A stretch of 64,000 nt of DNA, from assembly GCF_018135625.1 (NCBI RefSeq), contig NZ_CP073078.1, positions 1,488,001 through 1,552,000 of the forward strand. Reading direction: 5' to 3'. Origin of the DNA: Phenylobacterium montanum. GTDB taxonomy: Bacteria > Pseudomonadota > Alphaproteobacteria > Caulobacterales > Caulobacteraceae. Numbering within the stretch: position 1 is the stretch's first letter; each line of letters starts with the position of its first letter. The notes under the pieces were generated by a model. That model saw nothing but the letters and a program-made list of their open reading frames with translations. It did not search any database and was not told where the DNA came from. The position numbers were made by a program, and so were the translations under genes. Below, piece after piece: positions 49,741 to 59,000 of this stretch.

Positions 49741-50177
49741 GCACAAGGGATTGGATGATGCTGGATTCAATTGCGCTGCGCATCGTGGAGCGCACACTGC
49801 CGCTCTTTGTCGGATCGAAGGACGACTTCGGCCTGACCTGCCAGAGGTTCGCGATAGACCGGACGACCTGCCTGCTCAAGTGGGCAATCGTGAACCTCGT
49901 CGCCATCCTCGCGCCAACCGGCAGTTTGACCGGTCAGGACGTGAATTCACTTGGCCAGTCCGCGCTGATCTCCGCAGCAGTTTTACGTGACGGGCGAGTT
50001 CGCTCGTCCCCTTCTCCGCTTGGCCTGGTAATGTCGGCAATGTGGAAACAGGCTCGACTGTAGGCAGCCTCTACGGGATGTCGCCTTTTGGCGATTTTCA
50101 TCTGCTCGCCCCGACCACCAAGCGGCGCCTGTGCATCCCAAAAAGATCGTCACGAGGACGCCTGCGCTGACCGTACC
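49741..50177. other. Non-coding gap with a repeat copy
   Basis: Between the hairpin and the end of the unrecognised 642-residue gene I see no supported gene. A 115-residue plus-strand frame (ending 50063) has no ribosome site and no family pattern. The right hairpin of the dispersed repeat lies at 50074-50094. Confidence 0.35.
50074..50094. repeat. Dispersed intergenic repeat, partial copy
   Basis: The end GATGTCGCCTTTTGGCGA differs by one loop base from the copy at 46974-46991, including the perfect TCGCC/GGCGA stem and the preceding CGG. Bases before it (CTGT.GGC.) also resemble that copy. Confidence 0.55.
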
Positions 50178-52106
50178 CTATCGCCCGGCTCGATCTTGCA
50201 ACTGCGCGAACAAATGCACTTCCCAGGGCGTGAGGCTTCCGTTGATCTGATCGAACAGGCGGTCGTAGTTGTGCCAGCCATAGGTGGATGGGGAACCTTC
50301 GGCAACCCGAGCAGCGAAGTTGGCGAACGTACCAACTGGAGAAGAGAGCATCCGATCGCGGATGCCGATCATGAAGTCGGCGAATGCCTCGGGCGCGTAC
50401 GCCGCTTGGGCGGCGGCTGCAAGGCCGCTGCGCTGCCATGAATATGAGAAGTCGTCGCCGAGATTTCCGCGAATCTGGACGATGTCGGCAAGCGTCAGGG
50501 CAAAGCTTTCCTCGCACCATCCGTGGGACTCGATGAAATGCGGCACCACCTCGTCGCGGAAATATAACTCATGCCAGTCGTCAATACACATCTCGTATTT
50601 GGCAAGCTCAATCCAAGCGCCTGCATCAATGCCCCCGAGCGCCTTCGCCGCCGCACCGAACGCCTGCTGCCCATCCTCCAGTTCGCTGCTCCAGACGCGT
50701 TGGAGATCTGCATCCATGCGGCATTTTGCAAGCAGACGCGTGAGCGCCGGCACGGCTGCGGAACCATGTTTCTCGACAAGGGCAAAGAAGTGTTTCTCGT
50801 CATAGGGCACACCGGCGATGTTCACCGATACCTTGATGATCCCGTCGTCGGCAAACCAGGCAAGCCCTCGATCGAGCGCCGCAGTGATGGCGTCTATCAC
50901 GCTGACAATGTCAGCAGCCTGCGCCGTCTTGAGGGTAAATCGCAGCTCGCTCTTGGCTTTGACGATTTTTGTGAGGGCCGCCTGTGCGTTCCGCTGCCGC
51001 TTCAGCTCGGCCGCGCTCGGCGTGACCACCATCGGCGCTGGCGCATCCCGGTGCGACAGATCGGCGGACGGCGAACCATCCAACCGGTACACTTCAACGG
51101 TCGTCTCCCGCTCCAGCGCAAGCTCGGCAATGCGTCCAGGCAGCGCCGAGCAGATTGAACGGTAAGTGTCCAGACGCATCGGTGGCGACGAGCGGCCATC
51201 CAGCCCGACGCATATCGCACTGGTTTGCTGAATCCACCAGAATGCCGTTTCATCAGGCTGCCAAAAGATCTGATTCCTGTCGGGGAATTGCCAGGCATTG
51301 CTGTAGTTTGCCCATTCGAACGGAAGAGAGCACACATGGTTGAGCGGGTTGACAGCCCATACCTCGATCCAGCGTTCGTAAATTCCAGACCCTTCGCCGA
51401 ACCCTGCCATGGCGGCTGGCTCGGTCGATAATCCCAATTCGGGCCGGAGCAGCTTACCGGCTTTCAGCACATATTGGCCCGATGGGCTGATCAGTACGTC
51501 GGCATACCCCGGGAACAACTCGAACGACATCTCCCGGGTGTAGGGGTGGATGCGCGCGATTCCATGCTTGTACAGATGCTCGTTGTTCTCGCCGAGTAGA
51601 GATGCATCCAGGACCAACCATCCGTCGGGCGTATGTCCGATTGGACGATCAAACAGGTGCGTACATCCCTTCAGAAGGAAACGCTCGGCGATCTGGGCAG
51701 ACGCGATATCGACAACCACGAGCTCTCTCGTGGGATCGCCCTGCTCCGCCGTCCGTGGGCAAAGCAGCACAAGCCGTTCGCCATCATAGTCCACGATATC
51801 GTACGCCCGACTCATCGAAAGACCCGATACCTCCGCGTATGATTTCGTCGGGAGGTCGAGGATATAGAGGTGCAGACGGTGATAGTCCCGCCGGTCGGCG
51901 CTGATCGCCCAGGCCATGGTCGGGCGATCGCGAAAGATCTTGCCCCAAGTGCTGCGCCCTAAGGGTGACACCAGCCAGTCGCTACCGTCTTCATACCCGG
52001 TGATCAGGAATCCGTTGTTGCTGTGCTCGAAGAAATGATGCGGCCGCCCCGGCGCCGGTTTGTGGCCGATCTGGTATCTGCGGATATATTCAATTTGGAA
52101 GGTCAC
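50178..52106 (-). CDS. Large hypothetical protein, propeller-like N-terminal part
   Basis: I do not recognise this 642-residue protein. The N-terminal 350 residues have regularly spaced aromatic strand pairs (FFEHSNNGFLITGYEDGSDWLV, YHRLHLYILDLPTKSYAEVSG, DGWLVLDASLL, QYVLKAGKLL, EVWAVNPLNHVCSLPFEW), suggesting a WD/propeller-like fold. A helical C-terminal half follows, with ALTRLLAKCRMDADLQRVWSSE and WIELAKYEMCIDDWHELYFRDEV. No signal peptide, membrane segment or catalytic motif is evident, so it is probably cytoplasmic. It stands alone between gene-poor stretches of 486 and 367 bp, which fits an acquired single gene. Confidence 0.7.
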   Translation of the reverse strand: MTFQIEYIRRYQIGHKPAPGRPHHFFEHSNNGFLITGYEDGSDWLVSPLGRSTWGKIFRDRPTMAWAISADRRDYHRLHLYILDLPTKSYAEVSGLSMSRAYDIVDYDGERLVLLCPRTAEQGDPTRELVVVDIASAQIAERFLLKGCTHLFDRPIGHTPDGWLVLDASLLGENNEHLYKHGIARIHPYTREMSFELFPGYADVLISPSGQYVLKAGKLLRPELGLSTEPAAMAGFGEGSGIYERWIEVWAVNPLNHVCSLPFEWANYSNAWQFPDRNQIFWQPDETAFWWIQQTSAICVGLDGRSSPPMRLDTYRSICSALPGRIAELALERETTVEVYRLDGSPSADLSHRDAPAPMVVTPSAAELKRQRNAQAALTKIVKAKSELRFTLKTAQAADIVSVIDAITAALDRGLAWFADDGIIKVSVNIAGVPYDEKHFFALVEKHGSAAVPALTRLLAKCRMDADLQRVWSSELEDGQQAFGAAAKALGGIDAGAWIELAKYEMCIDDWHELYFRDEVVPHFIESHGWCEESFALTLADIVQIRGNLGDDFSYSWQRSGLAAAAQAAYAPEAFADFMIGIRDRMLSSPVGTFANFAARVAEGSPSTYGWHNYDRLFDQINGSLTPWEVHLFAQLQDRAGR

Positions 52107-52473
52107 CCGTGGCGCCCCGTCTTCGTTGGTTCGCGTGCCGATCGCCGCGCTAGGGCAGCTTGCGACCCATTGTCAGAGCGCCGAAGACCGCTTGGCATGC
52201 GGGATGATCTCCAGATCCTCTAGGCGCTCGCCATCATGATCCGGGTCGCCGCCCTCATCCGCTCAATGCATTGCCGACACTATTGCGGGCAGCGAAGCTT
52301 AGCAATGCGCCCACACGCTCCTGCCGATCCGCATGTCCGCTTGGTGGAAGCTGGCGCAACCGTAGCCTACCAGGTCGGCATGTCGGCTACTGGCGAGCGG
52401 CAGATCCAGATGGACCTGGGCCAGACCTCAAAATGCATTCGATGAGGGCGGACAGCATCCAGGCCGACCCGGC
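52107..52473. other. Non-coding gap
   Basis: This 367-bp stretch lies upstream of the 642-residue gene and downstream of the zinc-finger gene. I see no supported gene, clear promoter or terminator in it. Confidence 0.35.
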
Positions 52474-52779
52474 TCATACATAGCGCGGGATGGGGCCGAC
52501 CTGTGGGGTTTGATCTGGCAGGTCGATGAAGATCTCGTCGACATAGCACCAGCCCCAGCCCTCCGGCGGGTCATAGCCTTCGATGACGGGATGACCCGTC
52601 GCGCGAAAATGCTTCGTCGCGTGCCGGTTCTTCGACTGATCGCAGCAGCCGACATGGCCGCAGCTGCGGCATAGTCTCAAGTGCACCCAGCGGTCGCCGG
52701 ACTTCAGGCACTCCTCGCAGCCGCGCGCGCTCGGCGTCACGCGATCGACGGCCGAGAGGTGTTCACAAGTTTCCGGCAT
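52474..52779 (-). CDS. UBP-type zinc-finger protein
   Basis: This 101-residue protein is essentially one ZnF-UBP domain: Cys5-x-His7, Cys21-x2-Cys24, Cys37-x2-Cys40, Cys45, His53, His57 and His63, plus the aromatic pocket GWGWCYVDE. In eukaryotes the fold binds the C-terminus of ubiquitin; bacterial copies are unexplained. ATG 52779 has a GAGGAG site, so the longer reading to 52827 is rejected. It directly follows the CNB-thioredoxin-reductase-like gene, an association I have seen repeatedly in bacterial genomes. Confidence 0.9.
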   Translation of the reverse strand: MPETCEHLSAVDRVTPSARGCEECLKSGDRWVHLRLCRSCGHVGCCDQSKNRHATKHFRATGHPVIEGYDPPEGWGWCYVDEIFIDLPDQTPQVGPIPRYV

Positions 52780-52823
52780 GGTGCGCTCCTCGTGGTCAAA
52801 CGGTTTGGGTCCTGCGTGCGGGC

Positions 52824-54482
52824 TCACCCCAGGCCCGCCAGATACTGATGGATCTGCGCGACTACGGCCGCGCCCTCGCCGACCGCTGCGGCCACCCGCT
52901 TGACCGAGCCTGCTCGGACGTCGCCGATAGCGAAGACTCCCGACAGGTTTGTCTGCAGGGACAGCGAGGGCTGTTCGCCGGCGCCCGTGATCACGAAGCC
53001 CTTCTCATCCAAAGTCACGCAGCCCTTCAGCCAGTCGGCGTTCGGGTCTGCGCCCACGAACAGGAATAGGTGGCGCAGCGGGACGGTTTGCAAGACGCCG
53101 GACGCACGATCACGGAAGGTCGCGCTGCTGAGGCCGAGGCTGTGGTCGCCCTCCAGAGCGGCGACCTCCGTCCCGGCATGCAGCTCGACATTCGGCAGCG
53201 CTGCAATACGGTCGATCAGATATTGGGACATTGAGGCCTCGAGCCCCTCGCCGCGGATGACCAGGTGAAGCTTCCTGACCCGGGGCGCCAGGAACACTAC
53301 CGCCTGACCGGCGGAGTTGCCCCCGCCGACCAGGACGACCTCCGCATCTTCGCATTGGCGCGCCTCAACCGGCGAGGCCCAGTAGGAAACGCCCGCGCCC
53401 TCGAACGCCGACAGGTTGGCGATGTCGGGCCGCCGATAGCGGGCGCCGGACGCCACCACGACGGTGCGGACCTGAACCACCTCGTCGTCGCCAAGCTCCA
53501 ACCGCAGCAGATGCCCGCCATGAATCTGGCGATGTTCGCAGTCCAGCCGCGTGACCTCGAGCGGCAGGGCCAGTTCGGCGCCAAACTTCAGCGCCTGATT
53601 GTAGGCCCGCCCCGCCAGAGCCTGCCCCGAGATGCCGGTCGGGAAGCCGAGATAGTTCTCGATCCGCGCCGAGGCGCCCGCTTGGCCGCCGATCGCGCGC
53701 TGGTCCAGCACCACGACGGAGAGCCCTTCCGAAGCCGCATAGACTGCGGTCGCCAGTCCCGCCGGCCCCGCGCCCACCACGGCCACGTCATAGACCCTGG
53801 CCGGATCCAGCTGAGGCGTCATGCCCAGGCCGATCGCCGCCTCGGCGTCGCTGGGCCGCTTCAGCACAGTTCCATCGGGACAGACCAGCAGCGGCAGGTC
53901 GTCGGGACCGATGCCGAGCCGCTGAATCAGGGCCTGACCCTCGGCGTCATGGACGGCGTCGAGAATGGTGTTCGGATTGCCGTTGCGGGTCAGAAAGCCC
54001 TGCAGACGGGTCAGGTTCCGCTCACCGGGCCGGCCGATCAGCACCGATCCCGACGCATCGCCCTCGATCAGGGCGACACGCCGCAGGATCAGCGCGCGCA
54101 TGACGATCTCGCCGATCTCGGCCGAACCGATCACCAGGGCGCGCAGATGCGCCGTGTCGAATGGCAAGGCGACGCATCCGTTCGCCCCGGCCTTGGCCGC
54201 CGCGAGAGACGAGCGTCCAGCCAACTGACTGACCTCCCCGGTAAAATGCCCAGGCCTGTGGATCGTGACCGGCTGTTCCCGGCCCAGCCCGTCCCGGCGC
54301 ACCACGGCGACAGAGCCCTCCAGGATCAGCCATACGGGCGAGTGTTGTTCGCCCACCTCGAACAGCTGCTCACCCGGCGCGAAGGTGCGGGCCTCGGCGC
54401 TGGCGAAGCGCTTCGCCGCCTCGACCTGTGCGGGTTCGAGCACGGGGAACATCTGATGACGCCGGGTGTCGATCAGGCTCAT
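52824..54482 (-). CDS. Cyclic-nucleotide-binding domain fused to a thioredoxin-reductase-like flavoprotein
   Basis: This 552-residue fusion begins with a cNMP-binding/CRP-like domain (LFEVGEQHSPVWLILEGSVAVVRR, RPGHFTGEVSQLAG). A linker of about 90 residues with a thioredoxin-like look follows (NPNTILDAVHDAEGQALIQRLG). It ends in a two-domain flavin reductase with FAD motif VVGAGPAGLATAVYA, GGQAGASARIENYLGFP, NAD motif VLVGGGNSAGQAVVF and a late GVFAIGDVRAG. The CxxC redox pair of true thioredoxin reductases is absent; SYWASPVEARQC stands in its place. ATG 54482 is preferred to TTG 54497. Substrate unknown. Confidence 0.9.
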   Translation of the reverse strand: MSLIDTRRHQMFPVLEPAQVEAAKRFASAEARTFAPGEQLFEVGEQHSPVWLILEGSVAVVRRDGLGREQPVTIHRPGHFTGEVSQLAGRSSLAAAKAGANGCVALPFDTAHLRALVIGSAEIGEIVMRALILRRVALIEGDASGSVLIGRPGERNLTRLQGFLTRNGNPNTILDAVHDAEGQALIQRLGIGPDDLPLLVCPDGTVLKRPSDAEAAIGLGMTPQLDPARVYDVAVVGAGPAGLATAVYAASEGLSVVVLDQRAIGGQAGASARIENYLGFPTGISGQALAGRAYNQALKFGAELALPLEVTRLDCEHRQIHGGHLLRLELGDDEVVQVRTVVVASGARYRRPDIANLSAFEGAGVSYWASPVEARQCEDAEVVLVGGGNSAGQAVVFLAPRVRKLHLVIRGEGLEASMSQYLIDRIAALPNVELHAGTEVAALEGDHSLGLSSATFRDRASGVLQTVPLRHLFLFVGADPNADWLKGCVTLDEKGFVITGAGEQPSLSLQTNLSGVFAIGDVRAGSVKRVAAAVGEGAAVVAQIHQYLAGLG

Positions 54483-54770
54483 TTCAGATCTCGACAAACA
54501 AGAACGTCGCGGGTCGCAAAGTCCGCCTTTTTATCCGGCCGAGGGGACGCTGTGGCAACCGCGCGACCAAGACCGCGCCAGTCCCGTTATCGACCGGATG
54601 TCTGGTTTCAGGAATTGGCGTTGCCGTGATCGAGGGCTCTCTGCAGGACTGCTATTGTTGAGGGCCCGGCTCCTGCGACGACCAGCCCAGTCGCAGCGAT
54701 CGCAATCTTGACCCGATCGCCCTGTTCCGATGCATTCAGCCTCACAGCGTAGCTTCGGGTGAGGGCGAGC

Positions 54771-56072
54771 ATGACCGAAACAGAGGCTGGCCCGCCGCCG
54801 AAGGCGATGCGGTGGGTGATCCTCGCCGCGTCGCTGGGCTGCAGTATCGAGTTCTATGACTTCATTATCTTCGCCTTCTTCGCCGTTCAGATCGGCCAGA
54901 GCTTCTTCCCCTCGAACGACCGTTACGCCAGCCTCATGGGGGCGTTGGCGACCTTCGCCGCAGGGTTCCTCAGCCGCCCGCTCGGCGCCTATGTGCTGGG
55001 CGGCTATGCCGACCGGGCGGGTCGCAGGCCCGCCATGCTGCTCAGCATGGTGCTCATGGGGCTGGCCATTGCCGCCCTGGCCCTAACCCCGTCCTATAGC
55101 GTCATCGGCCTGGCCGCGCCGATCGTCGCGGTAGCGGCGCGATTGGTCCAGGGCTTTGCGCTGGGCGGCGAAATCGGCTCCTCGACCGTCTACATGGTCG
55201 AGGCTGGCGGATCTGGGCGGCGGGGCTGGAACGCCGGCATGCAAGGGGCCGCTCAATATGCGGCCGCCGCCCTCGGGGCGCTGGTCGGGGTTGGGCTAAG
55301 CTCGGCGCTCAGCGAGGTCCAGCTCGCCACGTTCGGCTGGCGTATCGCCCTACTCCTCGGCGCCACGGTGGTTCCCTTCGCGCTCGTGATCCGCCGCGCC
55401 CTGCCCGAGACCATGGGACGCCCCGAGCCTGCACGCCCCCGTCGGGCGGTCGCCGGCCCCAACTTCACCCAGGTGGTCTGGCTGGGCGGTCTGATCATGG
55501 CCAGTAGCACGATCGGCGCCTACATCTTCGCCTACACCGCCACCTTCGGCGAAACCCAGCTCCACCTCTCGACCCGGGCCTCAATGGAGGGCCAGACCGC
55601 CGCCAGCGCAGTCGGCGTCGTCGCCTCCCTCGCCGGCGGCTGGCTGTGCGACCGCTGGGGCCGGCGCGCCCTGATGATCTGGCCCCAGCTCGCCTTCGCC
55701 CTGCTGACGGTCCCCTGTTTCGCCTGGCTGTTGGCGTATCGGACCGTCGCGAGCCTTGTCTCGACCAACCTGCTGCTTGGTGGGCTATCTGCCATCACCG
55801 CGAGCGCGCTCTACGCCGCGGTGATCGAGAGCCTTGCGCCGCTACAACGCAGTCGCGCCTTCGCCCTGATCTATGCTGTGCCGATCGCCGTTTTCGGCGG
55901 CACGACCCAGCTGTTTGTGACCTGGCTGATGAGGGTCACCGGCACGCCCATGTCGCTGGCCTGGTTCCTGACTGCGGTCAACCTGGTCGGCCTGGCCGCC
56001 ATGATGCTCCTCCCCGAGAGCGCGCCGGGGCGGTGGGCGCCGATGAAGACCTCCGAGGTCTCCCAAGCCTGA
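54771..56072 (+). CDS. MFS transporter, MHS type
   Basis: This 433-residue carrier has about twelve hydrophobic segments. It has the MHS pattern CSIEFYDFIIFAFFAVQIGQ in the first helix, YADRAGRRPAML in the 2-3 loop and ARLVQGFALGGEIG in helix 4. ATG 54771 follows a GAGGGCGAG site, and GTG 54759 is less likely. It probably moves an organic acid with protons. It resembles the carrier at 17053-18381 along its length, so the two are paralogues. No metabolic genes adjoin it. Confidence 0.9.
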   Translation: MTETEAGPPPKAMRWVILAASLGCSIEFYDFIIFAFFAVQIGQSFFPSNDRYASLMGALATFAAGFLSRPLGAYVLGGYADRAGRRPAMLLSMVLMGLAIAALALTPSYSVIGLAAPIVAVAARLVQGFALGGEIGSSTVYMVEAGGSGRRGWNAGMQGAAQYAAAALGALVGVGLSSALSEVQLATFGWRIALLLGATVVPFALVIRRALPETMGRPEPARPRRAVAGPNFTQVVWLGGLIMASSTIGAYIFAYTATFGETQLHLSTRASMEGQTAASAVGVVASLAGGWLCDRWGRRALMIWPQLAFALLTVPCFAWLLAYRTVASLVSTNLLLGGLSAITASALYAAVIESLAPLQRSRAFALIYAVPIAVFGGTTQLFVTWLMRVTGTPMSLAWFLTAVNLVGLAAMMLLPESAPGRWAPMKTSEVSQA

Positions 56073-56080
56073 TCTCGGCT

Positions 56081-59000
56081 TCAGGGGCGATAGTTTGATG
56101 CAGCGACGGCCGCTGGCCGCGCGCCCGATGACAGACCGTTGAGCAAGGTTTTCGCCGTCTGGAGGTCGGGCGTTGCAAAGCCCTCGGCGAACCAGGCATG
56201 GACGGGCGCGAGCAGGTCGGCAGCTTCAGTCGGGCGGCCCTCATCGCAGCGCAATTGTGCGAGGCTCGTGGCGGCGCGCAATTCCCAGAGCCTGGCGCCC
56301 TGCCCCTGTGCGATGGCGACAGCCTCGCGATAGTGCGCTTCTGCAGCCTCGGAACGCTCCTGTCGCAGCAGCAACTGGCCCTTGCGCCGGGCCAGCTCGG
56401 CGGCGAACCAGCGCTCGCCGGTCCGCGTAGTGATCGCGATCGCATCGTCCAACAGGGCCGCGGCCTCTTCGACCTGTCCGGCGACCTCATGGCCGGCGGC
56501 CTGGAGAGCGATGAAATGCGGCAGCCACATCACTGCCCCGGTCGCCCGGTAAGCGGCCACCCCACCGCGAAGTAGCGCCACCCCGTCCGCCACATCGCCA
56601 CTCTGAACCTGTGTGTAGCCGCGATAGATGGCCGCCCAGGCCTTGTAGAACGGTAAACCCTGTTCCGCCGCGACAACCGCCAGCTCGTTCGCATACCGGT
56701 CGAGAGTCAGGTGGTCCCCCGCAAGCGAAGCCTGCAGGGCGCCGATCGCCAGAGCCACGGCCAGAGACGTAGGATGGGCCAGCCTGCGCGCGTCAGCGAT
56801 GGCGGCGATGCTCCGCGCGCTGGCCTGGTCCGGAAAACCGAGACAGAACAGCGCGAGCCCCAGGAAGGCCTGCGTCATCAGGGGGTGAGAGCCCGTCTGA
56901 TGGACCAGCGCGGCATGGGCCTCCGGGTCATACACAACAAGCAGTTCTTCCAGATGCGGCCGCGAACCCGCAAAGTCGCCCGCCAGCAAGAGGCTTTGCC
57001 CGGCCGCACTGCGCCCCAGCACAAGCCCGGCGGAGTCGCCGCGCTCTCGGCTCAGGCTCAGCAAATGCTCGCCGACGCGCAGCGCCTGATCGAGTTCACC
57101 GCAATACACGTGGAACATCGAACGCCCATAGGGCGCTTGACGGAACTCCAGGGGGGACCCCAGCTGCTCCCAAAGCTCCATTGTGCGGGCATAGGCAAGG
57201 CCGGTTTCCGGCGCCGCTTGGCCTTTGACGAACCGCAGCAACGCACCCAGAGCGCTGCAAGATTCCAACTCCTGGCGCAGGCGTTCGGGGCTTTCCGGCG
57301 TCAGCGCCAACTGCTCCAGCGCCTTTTGGAACTGCGCGGCCGCCTCCGCCAGCGCTGAACGCGCGGCGGACCGTTGGCCGGCGCTCACCCAGGCCGCCAC
57401 GGACTTTTCGATCAGCCCGGCCTCGGCATAGTGATGCCCGAGCAGTTCGGGCTGGGTCTCCAGCAAACCGGGCGATTGCGCCTCGAGGGCCTCGGCGATC
57501 GCGGCGTGCAGCTGTCGCCGAACGCCCCGCACCAGGCTGCTGTAAGCCACGTCCTGCACCAGCGCATGTTTGAAGCTGTAGACCGCGTCCGGCGGAACAC
57601 CGCGTTGAAATACGAGTTCGGATGCGACCAGCCGGGCCAGCGTGCTCTGCAGCTGGTCCTCGGACAGACCGGAAACCGCGCGCAGCAGCATATAGTTGAA
57701 TTCGCGCCCGATCGCCGCGCCAGCCTGCGCGAGCCGTACCGCAGCCGCACGATCAAGCCGGGCCAGTAGCGAGGAGTAGAGGCTGGTCGGGATCGCGAAC
57801 GAAGGTGTCGCGCCGTCGGCTGCGAAGCGGTCCATCTCCGCCAGCTGCTGGCCGTTCTCGAGCACGCTCTTGGTCAGTTCCTCGACGAACAGCGGCACCC
57901 CGTCGGTGCGGTCCGCGATCTGCTCCAGCACGGCGTCCGGTAACGCCTTGCCGGCGACCTGGGCCACCAAGGATTTGCGGTCGCGCCGATCCAGGCGGCT
58001 GAGCGCCAGCGTCGTCACATGCGCCAGGCCTGTCCAGGGCGGCTTGAACTCAGGGCGAAACGTCAAGATCAGCAGCACCGGCAGGCTGCGGACGCGCTCG
58101 ATCGCAAGATCGAGGAGCTCCCGCGACGTCGCATCGACCCAATGCGCATCTTCGAAAATCACCATGACAGGCCGTTGACGCGCCAGCCCTTCGAGCCGCC
58201 GGATCAGGGCTGCCAGCGTCCGCTCTTTCTTCCGCGCTGCGCTCAGGCGCGCTAAGACTTCGGGCTCCGGAGCCGGCAGGTTCAGAAGGTCGGCGAGCAG
58301 CGCCACGTCCTCGTCCGGCGAGGCGGAGCCGCCCAGCAACGCCGCGAGCTTCCCCAGCCGCGCCGCTGTCGGATCGTCCCCCGCAAACCCGGATTCGCGC
58401 TCGAGCTCGCCGATAAAGGGGAAAAGTGCGCTGTCTTGGCGATGGGGCGAACAATAGTAGTGCTGCCAGAAGTGGGGATCCCCCGGCAGGCGGCGCTCCA
58501 GTTCTGCGGCTAGGCGCGACTTGCCAAGTCCAGGTTCGCCGGAGATCAGCACGACCTGCCCCTCGCCGGCCACGGCGCGCTCCCAACGCCGCAACAGCAG
58601 GGCTATCTCTTCGTCGCGACCGACCATCTGCGTCAGCGACGTCCCCCGCAAGGCCTCGAACCGGCTGGCGACCAGGCCCTCCCCCAGCACCTGCCAAATG
58701 CGGACGGGTTCGACGGGACCGGTCGTGGTGACCTGGTCGACTTCGCGGCAGTCGAACAGATCGCCGATCAGACCGCGTGTCGCCGAGTCAACGGCCACGA
58801 CCCCGAGGTCCGTCGATAGCCGCAGCTGAACCGCGAGGTTCGGCGCGTCACCGACAATCTCGCGGTCTTGCGATACACCGATTGCGCCGATCTCCCCGAT
58901 GATCGCCATGCCGGTGGCGATACCGGTTCGGCAACCCAGCTTGGCTCCACCGACGGGCCCAAGGGTCCCGGCCGCGGCGCGCAGCTCAAGCGCCGCGCGA

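Noticed and set aside
49716-50063. A 115-residue plus-strand frame after the hydrolase gene
   Set aside because: It begins inside a terminator-like hairpin, lacks a ribosome site and has no family pattern.
53265-54629. A 454-residue plus-strand frame over the CNB-flavoprotein
   Set aside because: Antisense to clear FAD and NAD motifs; no ribosome site or domain.
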